Below are positions 25,752 through 34,440 of a stretch of 64,000 nucleotides of DNA, in pieces (the first letter of the stretch is position 1; each line of letters starts with the position of its first letter). The notes under the pieces are model-generated. The model was not told the origin of the DNA and ran no database searches. It saw only the letters and a list, made by a program, of their open reading frames with translations. A program made the translations under genes and the position numbers. The DNA is taken from the NCBI RefSeq assembly GCF_003149515.1, contig NZ_CP029145.1, positions 4,836,001 to 4,900,000 on the forward strand. Direction: 5' to 3'. This stretch comes from Hymenobacter nivis (GTDB lineage: Bacteria > Bacteroidota > Bacteroidia > Cytophagales > Hymenobacteraceae).

Positions 25752-26095
25752 CCTGCTCAGTGCCTTCAAAAAAGGCCAGCGTGGCCACTTAAATCCCGCG
25801 CACCGTGGCCGAGTTGTCGCGCCGAAAGATTCGACAGGAACACGTCGAATGTGGCCAGGCCGTGCTCGGGCCAGGTGTGCAGGCTCAGGTGCAACTCAGT
25901 GAGGGCCAGCAATACCGTGAAGCCGCCGTCGGCGGGAAAGGCGTGGTAGGTTTTGCCCATCTTCTCCAGTCCGAAGCGCCGGATTTCCTCGTTGAAGAAC
26001 GCGCGGCAGGCGGCCGCGTCGCGCAGGGCCGGAGGCCCCGAAGGTGGCCAAAATGTGCAGGCCGGGCAGGTAGGCAGGTATGAGCGAAGGAAAGC
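25752..26095 (-). pseudogene. SpeD-like S-adenosylmethionine decarboxylase homologue, frameshifted
   Basis: The core is unmistakable: FGLEKMGKTYHAF, then FTVLLALTELHLSLHTWPEH, then ATFDVFLSN, which contains the HLSLHTWPE motif whose Ser is the self-cleavage residue that becomes the pyruvoyl group. The N-terminal strand LPGLHILATFGASGP is in another frame, with a shift near 26035. After VFLSN the frame shifts again (RRDNSATVRGI then a stop). No ATG in a sensible position was found. SpeD makes the aminopropyl donor for spermidine synthesis, or in this cluster type supplies a related modification pathway. First gene of the decayed cluster. Confidence 0.75.
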
Positions 26096-26220
26096 AGAAT
26101 TGCGGCCCGCAAGATAGCCGCGGCTGCGGCGCTTCATGCAAGCGCAATTTGGTAATGCGCCGCGGCTGTTCCTACCTTTAACCCGTTTCACGGTTATATT
26201 ACATTGGCAATAGATTCTTT

Positions 26221-26646
26221 ATGATTTCGTTAATGATTGATCGGGAAATATTATCATTTAATAACACTGCGGGCCAAGTCTACTACCATCCTGCGGGCTA
26301 CGTGCGCCTGGCCTGGGGCGCCGGCCGCGTGCCGCTCGACGTGGTGCAGGCGTACTATGAAAAAGTACTGGCCGTGCTGATCACCACCGGCGCCCGTAAA
26401 ATTTTGTCCGACCACGGGCAGCGCGCCCCGTTGCTGCCCGCGGCCCAGCAGTGGCTCACCCAAAACTGGATTCCACGGGCCATGGCGCAGGCCCGCACCC
26501 GGCACTGCGCCATCGTGGAAGGCGCCGACCCAGTGCACCGCCTCTCCACCGAATCGGTGGTGATGGCGGCACCCAAAGAGTTTGTATTCAAGCGGTTTGC
26601 CAGCACGGCGGCGGCCGAAACCTGGCTGGCAAAGGTAGCGCTCTGA
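26221..26646 (+). CDS. Small cytosolic protein of unknown function (STAS/SpoIIAA-like shape)
   Basis: 141 aa, no signal peptide. The alternating pattern VYYHPAGYVRLAWGAGRVPL then AYYEKVLAVLITTGARKILS DHGQR, followed by a WIPRAMAQARTRHCAIVEG strand-helix, resembles the SpoIIAA/STAS-like proteins common in Cytophagales; family membership is by shape only. Intact, unlike the decayed genes on its left. Its leader is AT-rich (26180-26220) and holds the promoter, shared with the SpeD pseudogene side. It is convergent with the AI-2E-type gene, 11 bases apart. Confidence 0.7.
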   Translation: MISLMIDREILSFNNTAGQVYYHPAGYVRLAWGAGRVPLDVVQAYYEKVLAVLITTGARKILSDHGQRAPLLPAAQQWLTQNWIPRAMAQARTRHCAIVEGADPVHRLSTESVVMAAPKEFVFKRFASTAAAETWLAKVAL

Positions 26647-26657
26647 CGTGAGGACCC

Positions 26658-27782
26658 TTACCCGGCCACGGCGCCGTTGCGCAGCAGCGGCCGCCGCAGG
26701 GTGGTCCCGTCGGCGGCGGGCTTTTCGGTGGCTTCCTCGTCGCCGAGCAGCAGGCCCCAGGGCCGGAGCGACTCGATGCGGTCAAAAATGATTTTCAGGA
26801 TGGCGATGACCGGTAGGGCCAAAAACATGCCCGCCACCCCGCCCACGGCGTTGCCCACCAGCACCCCCACGATGGCCACCAGGGCATTGACCTTGATCTT
26901 GGAGGCCACGATGCGCGGGATAAGAAAGTGGTTGTCAACGAACTGAATGAGCATGTACACCACTACCACGCCCGCTGGGTAGCCCAGCCCGTCCTTCGTG
27001 ACGAAGGCCATGAGCACCGGCAGCGCAATGGCCGCCAGGCCGCCCACGTACGGAATGAAGTTGAGTAGGGCCCCCAGCACGCCCAGCAGCAGCGCGTACG
27101 GGATGCCCAGCGCCAGCAGGGCCCCCACGTTGAGCACGGCCACGATGCTGCCTTCAATGAGCAGGCCAATCATGTAGCTTTGGATGGCAGCTTTGCTCTC
27201 GTGCAGCACGTCGGCTACGCCAGTGCCCGGCTTCCGCCCCGAAAATACTTGGGTGAGGAAGGTCACCAGCCGCTTCTGGTACAGAAACAGTAAAAAGATG
27301 TACACCGGCAGCAATGTGGCCACCACCAGCAGGCCCGATACGGCCGTGAGCGTGCCCCCGGCCAGGCCCGCTGCCCGGCTGCCGGCCTCGTTGAGGTAGC
27401 CCATCAGCTTCTGGTTGGTGATGCCGAAGCGGGCGTTCAGCCATTGCTCCACTACCTGGGCCGTGTGGAAGAATTTGGCCTTGAATATGGGCATCTGCCC
27501 CGACAATTGCGTGGCTTCCAGGTAAATAAAATAGAGTAAGGCCAGGAGCGCCGCCACGCCCAGCACCACCGTGAGGGCAATGGCCAGCAGCGGCGGTACC
27601 TTGCGCCGCAGCAGCCACTGCTCGATGGGATGCAGCATAATGGCAAAAATGGCCGCGAAAAAGATCGGGAAAATAAGGTCCGCGGCAATGTGCAGCGTGA
27701 ACACCACCAAGGCCAGGCCCAGCAGTATCAGCGGCGCCTTCACGTAGAGGGGAAATTGCAGTTCTTTGGGGTCGTCGGGCAT
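26658..27782 (-). CDS. AI-2E family transporter (PerM-type permease)
   Basis: 374-aa inner-membrane protein of the AI-2E/PerM family. Hydrophobic segments cluster near residues 15-35, 38-55, 66-88, 150-175 and 210-330. The conserved C-terminal half has LLGVLGALLNFIPYVGGLAA, FVDNHFLIPRIVASKIKVN and the GGVAGMFLALPVIAILKIIFD helix. Members export small molecules or ions, such as autoinducer-2 in E. coli TqsA or Na+ in Na+/H+ antiporter-like relatives; substrate here is unknown. The start at 27782 is followed by a short hydrophilic leader. The C-terminal 40 residues are hydrophilic. Confidence 0.92.
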   Translation of the reverse strand: MPDDPKELQFPLYVKAPLILLGLALVVFTLHIAADLIFPIFFAAIFAIMLHPIEQWLLRRKVPPLLAIALTVVLGVAALLALLYFIYLEATQLSGQMPIFKAKFFHTAQVVEQWLNARFGITNQKLMGYLNEAGSRAAGLAGGTLTAVSGLLVVATLLPVYIFLLFLYQKRLVTFLTQVFSGRKPGTGVADVLHESKAAIQSYMIGLLIEGSIVAVLNVGALLALGIPYALLLGVLGALLNFIPYVGGLAAIALPVLMAFVTKDGLGYPAGVVVVYMLIQFVDNHFLIPRIVASKIKVNALVAIVGVLVGNAVGGVAGMFLALPVIAILKIIFDRIESLRPWGLLLGDEEATEKPAADGTTLRRPLLRNGAVAG

Positions 27783-27899
27783 GGTGCGGAAGAAGCCGGG
27801 TAGTTGATGCGCGCATCTACGGCTGCTGGCAAAAATTGTCTGAAGGTAAAGATTTTATGGATTCAGTGGGCTGCCCTCGTGGTTGCCTGGGGCCCCAAA

Positions 27900-28830
27900 G
27901 CAGCCGTAGGCGCGGCCCGTGCCGGGGCCGCCCTTGCCTAAATCTAGCCGCTCAGGGGCCCGCTTCGGCTAACGTTCTTCCTGGCCGGGGCCCCACTGGG
28001 TTGTTCCGCACAACGGCTGCTACCCAATCCGAGCTTGTTTTGCCCGGCCTGCCCGCTGCTTCGGGGGTAGAAACTGCGGGCCCCACGGCCTGCGCCATTG
28101 CTGGCGATGCCCCGTTCCGCTACGCCCCCGACGCCGCCGCGCCGGCCCCCACGGGCCGGGTGCAGCTCTGCGCAACGGCTGCGGCAACCGCTGGCCCAAG
28201 GCCCCCAAGCCCGACCAGAAGGGCCCGGCCAGGTGCAGCAACCCCGGGCCCTCAACCTGGCTGCCCTTTACGCTGCGGCCCAGGCGGTACCGCTGGCCGG
28301 CGCGCCCCGCAACATCGAGGCCGCCGCGGCCACCGGCACCGAGCTGCTGCTGCTGTTACAGCGCGGGGGCGGGGCCGCGGCGCTGCGGCTGCTGCTGGCC
28401 GCAGTGCTGGTCCACCTGGGCGGGCTGGGGCCCCCGCCGCGCAGGGGTTCCGGCTACCAGTAATCGAGGGTAGCCCGGCGGGGTCTTCTGGCGTGGCGTT
28501 CGCTGGGGCCTGCTTGTGTGGGCGGCTTTGGTAGAAAACACTGCGGGCCCCAGGCGCGACGGCAACGCACTGAGGGCATTCGTAGGCGGGCCTAATTTAG
28601 CCGCTGGCCTGGCCGAATTGACCCGCCCTGCCTGGGCCGACGGCCGCACCTACCGCGGCTAATTGAAAGGCCTGGCCCTGCGGCCGCGCCGGCCCGGCAC
28701 GCTCCTCTACGCTGCTGCCCGTGGCCGGCAACGACCAGGGCGGCCGCTTGGCCCTGGTGGCTACAGCTGAGCGCACGGGCCCCCGCCAGGGCCCCGCGGC
28801 ACCGGGGCCCCGTACAGGGCCAGTAGCTAC
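27900..28830 (+). pseudogene. Heavily decayed gene, DUF6929-like
   Basis: No intact frame, but plus-strand fragments in changing frames are collinear with the DUF6929-type phosphatase/propeller-like proteins of Bacteroidota: RWPKAPKPDQKGP (about 28190), LNLAALYAAAQAVPLAG then NIEAAAATGTELLLLLQRGG (28250-28370), ALVENTAGPRRDG (28530-28565), and LKGLALRPRRPGTLLY then NDQGGRLALVATAE (28660-28770). Several frameshifts and in-frame stops (28462, 28661) separate them. Composition is extremely GC-rich. The family match is by eye and tentative; the absence of an intact gene is clear. Confidence 0.35.
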
Positions 28831-28874
28831 GCCCGGATCAACGCCGGCACTGCACTTTTCTAAGCCCATTCGTT

Positions 28875-28945
28875 GGCCATCAAAGCCTAGCCACGCGCAG
28901 CCGATGCTGCTTTGCCCGGCTGCGCGTGGCTGAGCTTTGATGGCC
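28875..28945. repeat. 29-bp-arm palindrome
   Basis: Arms 28875-28903 and 28917-28945 are reverse complements with two mismatches and a 13-nt loop, directly downstream of the decayed DUF6929-like gene. It marks the step from GC-rich to AT-rich DNA. It could be an old terminator or a small REP-type element. Confidence 0.75.
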
Positions 28946-29408
28946 TGTAACGCATAAAACATAATAAAGATAAAAATAGAAAAAACTGTGAAAGAGAAAA
29001 TGAGTGTTGCCAAGAGAGTGAAAAAAATACGGAACGCGGCAATTATTTATAAGTTTTTTAAGATGGACACGGATGAGCCGCTGCTTCGGACTTTGGTAGG
29101 CGGCCGGGCCCCGGTCTGGCGTGGGGTTGCGCACTGATTGAATGACTTATGGAGTATTCAACTAGCAGAAAATCAAAAGTTTATATTTTATATTAACGGT
29201 GAACTATCGACTGGCCGTCCTTGGTTCTTGATAAATCGTGAGGACATGCGGGGCGGCGCCTCCCGTGGAGGGAGCCTGGGTTTGCGGTGCGCTGGGGGCC
29301 CCTGGCTGCCAACCCGAGGAGCGCCCCGGCAGTATGAAACAGGGATGAAGGGCTGCATATTGCGGCAAGCGCCGTGCGCTCAAAACCACGATTTGTCGAC
29401 TTGCTCCA
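28946..29408. other. 463-base mosaic intergenic region
   Basis: AT-rich stretches (28946-29070 and 29140-29235) alternate with GC-rich DNA. Short open frames on both strands have no recognisable content. I see no repeat or RNA gene. It probably contains the promoter of the small gene at 29409. Confidence 0.4.
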
Positions 29409-29684
29409 ATGAAAATCCTGCTGATTTTCCTGCTGTGCAGTGCCCTTATCAGCTACTACATCTACTGGTGCGAACGGACCCCGGTGCCGCCCCTGGTGGC
29501 TAAGCGCGTAGCCGAAAAACCGGTCCCGGTGGCCACCACCGGGGCCCGCAACCTCGATAACCCGTGCTACTACCTGGTGGCCGACGACGGTAGCTACGCG
29601 GAGGTGGGCCCCACCGCGTTTGCCCGCACCGAAGTAGGCGACCAGTACGCATCGCGGGAGTGGCGGGGCGGCGCCGCGGCTTGA
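29409..29684 (+). CDS. Small membrane-anchored or exported protein of unknown function
   Basis: 91 aa. One N-terminal hydrophobic segment (residues 3-19, MKILLIFLLCSALISYYIY) is followed by a compact soluble part with CYYLVADDGSYAEVG and VGDQYASREWR. The YYLVADDGS to VGDxYxSxEW pattern resembles small conserved Bacteroidota proteins that I cannot name. Lack of a clear cleavage site suggests a signal anchor. It stands alone before the convergent 1517-aa gene. Confidence 0.6.
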   Translation: MKILLIFLLCSALISYYIYWCERTPVPPLVAKRVAEKPVPVATTGARNLDNPCYYLVADDGSYAEVGPTAFARTEVGDQYASREWRGGAAA

Positions 29685-29823
29685 TTGAGCTGAAAGCGCG
29701 CCGGGCCCCGCCGTCTTCGAGTGGGGGATTGCCAGCGCCAAAAAAATGGTTCTTCGCGTTACCTCTTTCGCATGTGAGAAAATCCAATGCAATGCAGTAG
29801 CAAGTGCCGCAAGGCCATGCGGC

Positions 29824-32800
29824 CTATTGCTTTACCAGCTTGAGGTTCTGTACGGTGCTGCCGGTGCTGAGGCGGGCCAGGTAGAGGCCCGGGGTCAGGC
29901 CAGTGGCCTGCCACTCGGTGCGGACCAGCTCGCCGGCCGCGGCCTGGCCGGCGGCCAGGTGCTGCACCAGGCGGCCGGTACCGTCGTATACGTCGAGCTG
30001 GTACGCCGCGCCCTTCGCTAGGGCGAAGGCGAGCGTGGTGCTGCCCGCGAAGGGGTTGGGGTAGCTGCGCACGGCCTGCGCCACGGCGGGGCCGGCGGGT
30101 GCATCAGCAGCGGCGGCCGTGGCTTGGGGCCCCCGGCTCATGGCGGCACTGGCCCCGGCGGCTCCGGCCGGCTCCTGGCCGTACACGAGGTGGCCCTGCT
30201 GGTACACGCTCATGTGGTCGTTGGCGGTAAACCGGAGGCTGAATGGCAGGAAGGAGAAGTCGTTGACCTGGTTAAACAGCGACCAATCATCTTTATAGAT
30301 GCGGTACTGCACGTTGCCGGTGGTGCTACGTGGCATGAGGCTGCCCAGGGCCGGGTTGAACCGGATTTCGGCGTACGTCTCAGTGCCGGACGTGCCGAAG
30401 GTGACGCTCACGTTGCGGCTGCTCAGCACCGCGTAATCGACGGACGACTTCAGGGCCGCCGCGCCTTCGGGGCTGAACCAGTAGCGCACGGCCAGGTCCT
30501 GGTACGGCACGGGCTGGTTGCCCGCGTTGCGCAGCTGCACGTGGGTACTGATGGTTTGGGTCGAGCGCACCGTGGTCTGGGTTTGCGATAACACCTCCAG
30601 GCTCGTGACGGGGGCCACCGGGGCCGGCTCCACGCCCCCGACAAGGACGCCGTTGCGGTACACGGTCAGGTGGTCGTTCGGGGCGTAGGTGCGTCCGTAG
30701 GTGTACGAGTAGTCGTCCGTCTGGTCGAAGCGGGTATAGGTTTCCTTGTAGAAGCGCGAGCGGATCTGGCCGGAATTACCCCCGGCGGGCAAGCTGTTGG
30801 GCGAGGTAAAGCTGTACTCCACGTAGCCGAAGGCGCCCTGCACGGGCTGGGCCAAGGGTACGTAGCGCATCTTCACGTCGCTGGTGCCGAGTTGGGCGTA
30901 GTCCACCGACGTCAGGATGGGCGCGAAATCCTCCGGCGTCAGCCAGTAGCGCACCGTCAGCTCCCGGTAGGGAATGGCCGCGGCGCTGTTGTTCACCAGG
31001 TCCAGGTTGGGGCGCACCGTGTCGTCGTTGGGCAGGTAGTCGGCGTTCTGGTGCAGCACGCTCACCACCGTTGGGCTCTGCACCGTCACGGAGAAGGGCA
31101 GCGCGGCGGTGCCGCAGCCGTTGGTGGCCGTGGCCGTCACCACCATTGTGCCCAGTGGGAACACATAGGGCGAGGTGATGGCCGTAACCGTCCCGTTCAC
31201 CACCACCGAATACGTGAGCACCGGCGAGCCCGTGGCTGTGGCTGCAAAGTCCACCGGGGCCCCATGCAAGCCGGCCAGGGCCGTGGCCACCGGCACCACC
31301 GGCGCCGTGAGCACCGGCGCGGCGCACGCGGCGCCCGCCCGCACCACCTGGTAGGCGGTACCCACGCGCAGGCCGTCCAGCACCAGGTTGGGCGAGCTGG
31401 CGCCTTGGCGTAGGGCCACCGTGCCGATGTTGGCCGGCGAAGTGCTGGCTGCTTCAGCCGCGCTCACGTCGGCCGTGGCGGGCTCAGCGTCGGCGGGCGG
31501 GTCCACGAAGAGCTGCGACAGGTTGCCGGTTTCGTCGAAGCTGTACTTCACCACCAGCAAATACGTGGTGTTCAGTTCGTAGTCAGTTGTGTTATACGTA
31601 GCCGCGGAGCTGCCGCTGATGCCAAACTGCACCTTGCCGGTAGCGGCGCTGCGGCGCACAAATACCCGGCTGCGAAAGGTCGTGCTCAGCGGCGCGGGCC
31701 CCAGGTGGAGGTAATAGTCGCCCGCCGTGGGGGCGCTGGCCACGTTCACGAGGTACGACACGTACACCGGCGTGCGGGGAGCCACGGGCGCGAAACCGCG
31801 GCTCACGTCCTCGCCGCTGGTCACGAGGGCCGCTGCGCTGCCGATGCCGCCGGCACCAACGCTGTGGGCGTAGTTCAGGCCGGGGGCCACCACGCCCACA
31901 GCGTTGGTGCCGGCGCCGCTGTGGGCCGTCCAGTCGTTGTCGGTCAGCAGGGCCCCGGCGGGGTAGGCGAAGTTTTCTTCGAGCAGCAGCGCGGCCGGGG
32001 CGGCCGTCGTGGCCTGGGCCAGCGTGCCGGGCGCGGCCGTGCGGTAGTTTTCGGCGAAGGGCGTGTCGTTGTCGTTGTACTCGAATACGGCAAACGTGTA
32101 GGTGTTGCCGGCCCGCAGGCCGGTTACGGTCACGTCGGTGCCGGGCCCGTTGTACACCACGTAGTTGCCGGTACCGATCTGGGTGCCCACGCCAAAGGCC
32201 GCGTCGGCGGCGTAGGTCGTCGCATCCACTGGCACGGCGTTCACGGCGGTGGTGAGGTGGGCCAGGATGAGCCGCTTGGCGCCGTTGCCGCCCACTACGG
32301 TGATTTGCAGCGAGTTGCTGGTCACGGCGCTGGCCGTGAGGGTGGCCGAAGCGGTGGGCGCGGCGGCCAGCGGGATGGTGGCCGTGGTAAAGGTCAACTC
32401 GTCGCCGTAGGCTGTGCCCGCGGCGTTGGTGGCGTAGGCCCGCACGAAGTAGGTGGTGCCGGGCAGCAGGCCGGTGAGGGTGCTGGCAAAGCTGCCGGGG
32501 CCCGCGCCGTCGGTGGTTTTGATAGCGGCGAGGGTGGGGTTGGCGGTTTTGCTCCACACCACGCCCCGGGCCATCACGGCGCTACCGCCGTCGGCATCCA
32601 CAGTGCCGCCGGCCGTGGCGGTGGTGGGCGCGAGGGCTGTCACGGCCACGCTGCTCACCGAGGCGGGGTACACCGGCGCGATGCCGGTGCCACTCACGGC
32701 CACGGCCAGGGCCGGCACGCCGGGGCCCTGCACCGTGATAATAGCCGCGTAGGCCTGCGCCGCCGTGGGCACGAAGCGCACGTCCACCGTGGCATTCACC

Positions 32801-34377
32801 GCGCCATCCACGGGCGTCAGCTGAATGGCGCAGCAGGCAAAGGCCTGGGCCCCCACGCGAATCTCGAAACTGGCCGCGGGCGTCACCGTCACTGGGCCGG
32901 TGAGATTGGCGCCGCTCAAGGCGAAGCTTTTCGATGGGTTAGCCGCGCCGCTGGCGGTGCTGCCAAAGTCGGGCAGGGTAGCCAGCGAGGCCGTCAGCGT
33001 GGGTTTCGTGACCACCACCGGGGCCGTCACGGTCACCGCCACCGGGGCGCTCAGGCCCACCACGGACCCGCACGCCGAAGTGGCCTGGGCCACCACGTAG
33101 TAGGTACCCGTGGCTGGAAAGTCAGCGCCGCTGACTTGGTAAGTAGCCGCCGTAGCGCCTGTCAGCGGCGTGGCGTAGGGCCCTGCCGCGGCCGTGCCGT
33201 AGTACCAGGCAAAGGCCGAGGGGGCCCCAGCCGTGGCCGTAAGGGCCGCGCCCGCGCCGATAGTCGTTACCGGCTGGCTGGCCGTGGGCGTCACTGCCAC
33301 CGGGTTGGTGGCCGGGGCCAGGTTGATGGTCAGATTCTGCCCATTGTTGGTGCCGAGGGTGAGCGGCGCGTCGCTCACCACCCGGATGCGGTAGCCGCTG
33401 CCGCCCGGCGTGCCCGCTGGCAGGCTGGCCGCGAGTGGCGAGGCCGCGCCGCTGCCAATGATGTTGTCCGTGGCATTCGCCGGAAACACGCCCGTCGCGC
33501 TCGAAAGCTGCGCCTTGAACGTGGCGCCCGCCGCAAAGCCGGTGGCGGCGTAGGCTACCGCGAAGCTGGGGCTGGCGGCGCTGCTGCTCAGGCAGTACGG
33601 GCTGCCGTAGGCCGCTGTGCCGGTGGCAATGCTGGCCGTGGGCGTGCCGGCCCCAGTGCCCAGCGTGGGCGTCAGCACGAGGTTGTCGAGGGCCAGGCCC
33701 TGGCTGTTGGTGCTGCCGCCGGCGCCCATGTCGCTCCAGCGCAGGTAGTAGGTAGCGTCGGCGGCCAGGTTGAGGCCGGTGAGGGCCACTTGCTTGGTGG
33801 TGGCGAGCGGCGGGTAGGAGTAAACGGTGCTGTTGGCGTCGGCGGGGAAGTTCTGGTCGCCGGCCGGCTGCGCGGTCCACGTCACCCCGTCGGTGCTCAC
33901 GTAAAACTTCCAGTCGTAGGCCCGGCTGCCCGAGCGGTATTTTTCAATATCAAACTGCACGGCCAGGTCCTGCACCACCGCGCCCGAGGTGTTCTGCACC
34001 GCCAGCATGATGTGGCGCGGCGCAGCGTAGCCGCTGCTGCTCAGGAAGCCTAGGGCCCTATCGGCCGAGCCGGCGGCGGCCCCGAAGTTGTAGGTGCCGC
34101 CCGCGGTGAAGTGGTTGCCCGTAGTGGCCGCGGTCGTGGCCGCGGTCGTGGCCGCGTAGTTGGCGGCGCTGCCGTAGCTCGGCACGGCCTCGGCCGAGAG
34201 CAAAAAGCCGGTGGGCACCGCGGCCACGGCAGCCGTGCCCAGCCCGTCGAAGGTTTCGATGATCGGGGCGGCGCTGGGCAGCAGCGCCTGGGCCCCGGCG
34301 GCCAGGGGCAGCGCTCCGGCCGCGGCCAGCGCCAGCCCCCGGCGCAGGCCGCGCAAAAAATTATAAATCAATGACAT
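29824..34377 (-). CDS. T9SS-secreted multidomain protein with two CBM3 modules
   Basis: 1517 aa with a signal peptide (about 1-29, ending AGAQ). An N-terminal jelly-roll-like region (about 35-235; KFYVSTDGVTWTAQP, YYLRWSDMGAGGSTN) is followed by Ig-like repeats, a FN3-type domain (GVVWSKTANPTLAA, LPGTTYFVRAYATN) and a laminin-G-like region (about 800-990). Two CBM3 cellulose-binding-type modules follow (about 1095-1245 and 1255-1400), each with the family's RYWxxPE strand, a DYSYTYG/NDFSFLP motif and a closing YRNGVLVGGVEP-like strand. The C-terminus (about 1435-1517) is a type A sorting domain (YPNPFAGSTTLAF, LTPGLYLARL). No catalytic domain is visible, so it is probably an adhesin or scaffold for plant-wall or cellulose-like glycan. 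A 12-bp unit is repeated near 34125-34155 (AATTAATT in protein). Confidence 0.85.
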   Translation of the reverse strand: MSLIYNFLRGLRRGLALAAAGALPLAAGAQALLPSAAPIIETFDGLGTAAVAAVPTGFLLSAEAVPSYGSAANYAATTAATTAATTGNHFTAGGTYNFGAAAGSADRALGFLSSSGYAAPRHIMLAVQNTSGAVVQDLAVQFDIEKYRSGSRAYDWKFYVSTDGVTWTAQPAGDQNFPADANSTVYSYPPLATTKQVALTGLNLAADATYYLRWSDMGAGGSTNSQGLALDNLVLTPTLGTGAGTPTASIATGTAAYGSPYCLSSSAASPSFAVAYAATGFAAGATFKAQLSSATGVFPANATDNIIGSGAASPLAASLPAGTPGGSGYRIRVVSDAPLTLGTNNGQNLTINLAPATNPVAVTPTASQPVTTIGAGAALTATAGAPSAFAWYYGTAAAGPYATPLTGATAATYQVSGADFPATGTYYVVAQATSACGSVVGLSAPVAVTVTAPVVVTKPTLTASLATLPDFGSTASGAANPSKSFALSGANLTGPVTVTPAASFEIRVGAQAFACCAIQLTPVDGAVNATVDVRFVPTAAQAYAAIITVQGPGVPALAVAVSGTGIAPVYPASVSSVAVTALAPTTATAGGTVDADGGSAVMARGVVWSKTANPTLAAIKTTDGAGPGSFASTLTGLLPGTTYFVRAYATNAAGTAYGDELTFTTATIPLAAAPTASATLTASAVTSNSLQITVVGGNGAKRLILAHLTTAVNAVPVDATTYAADAAFGVGTQIGTGNYVVYNGPGTDVTVTGLRAGNTYTFAVFEYNDNDTPFAENYRTAAPGTLAQATTAAPAALLLEENFAYPAGALLTDNDWTAHSGAGTNAVGVVAPGLNYAHSVGAGGIGSAAALVTSGEDVSRGFAPVAPRTPVYVSYLVNVASAPTAGDYYLHLGPAPLSTTFRSRVFVRRSAATGKVQFGISGSSAATYNTTDYELNTTYLLVVKYSFDETGNLSQLFVDPPADAEPATADVSAAEAASTSPANIGTVALRQGASSPNLVLDGLRVGTAYQVVRAGAACAAPVLTAPVVPVATALAGLHGAPVDFAATATGSPVLTYSVVVNGTVTAITSPYVFPLGTMVVTATATNGCGTAALPFSVTVQSPTVVSVLHQNADYLPNDDTVRPNLDLVNNSAAAIPYRELTVRYWLTPEDFAPILTSVDYAQLGTSDVKMRYVPLAQPVQGAFGYVEYSFTSPNSLPAGGNSGQIRSRFYKETYTRFDQTDDYSYTYGRTYAPNDHLTVYRNGVLVGGVEPAPVAPVTSLEVLSQTQTTVRSTQTISTHVQLRNAGNQPVPYQDLAVRYWFSPEGAAALKSSVDYAVLSSRNVSVTFGTSGTETYAEIRFNPALGSLMPRSTTGNVQYRIYKDDWSLFNQVNDFSFLPFSLRFTANDHMSVYQQGHLVYGQEPAGAAGASAAMSRGPQATAAAADAPAGPAVAQAVRSYPNPFAGSTTLAFALAKGAAYQLDVYDGTGRLVQHLAAGQAAAGELVRTEWQATGLTPGLYLARLSTGSTVQNLKLVKQ

Positions 34378-34440
34378 AGTAAGACGGCGAAACCGCGAGA
34401 AATCCAGAAGAAAGAAACAAACAGGGCCCCCAGGACCGGC

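Noticed and set aside
27836..28534. 232-codon plus-strand open frame
   Set aside because: Pro/Arg/Gly-rich with no domain; the better explanation is a decayed DUF6929-like gene whose fragments lie in several frames.
31705..34053. 782-codon plus-strand open frame opposite the T9SS CBM3 protein
   Set aside because: Low-complexity Gly/Arg/His composition caused by the third-position GC of the real gene.
34125..34155. Short 12-bp tandem repeats as a possible CRISPR or phase-variation tract
   Set aside because: Only three in-frame units inside a coding sequence with no spacers; a simple amino-acid repeat in a linker.
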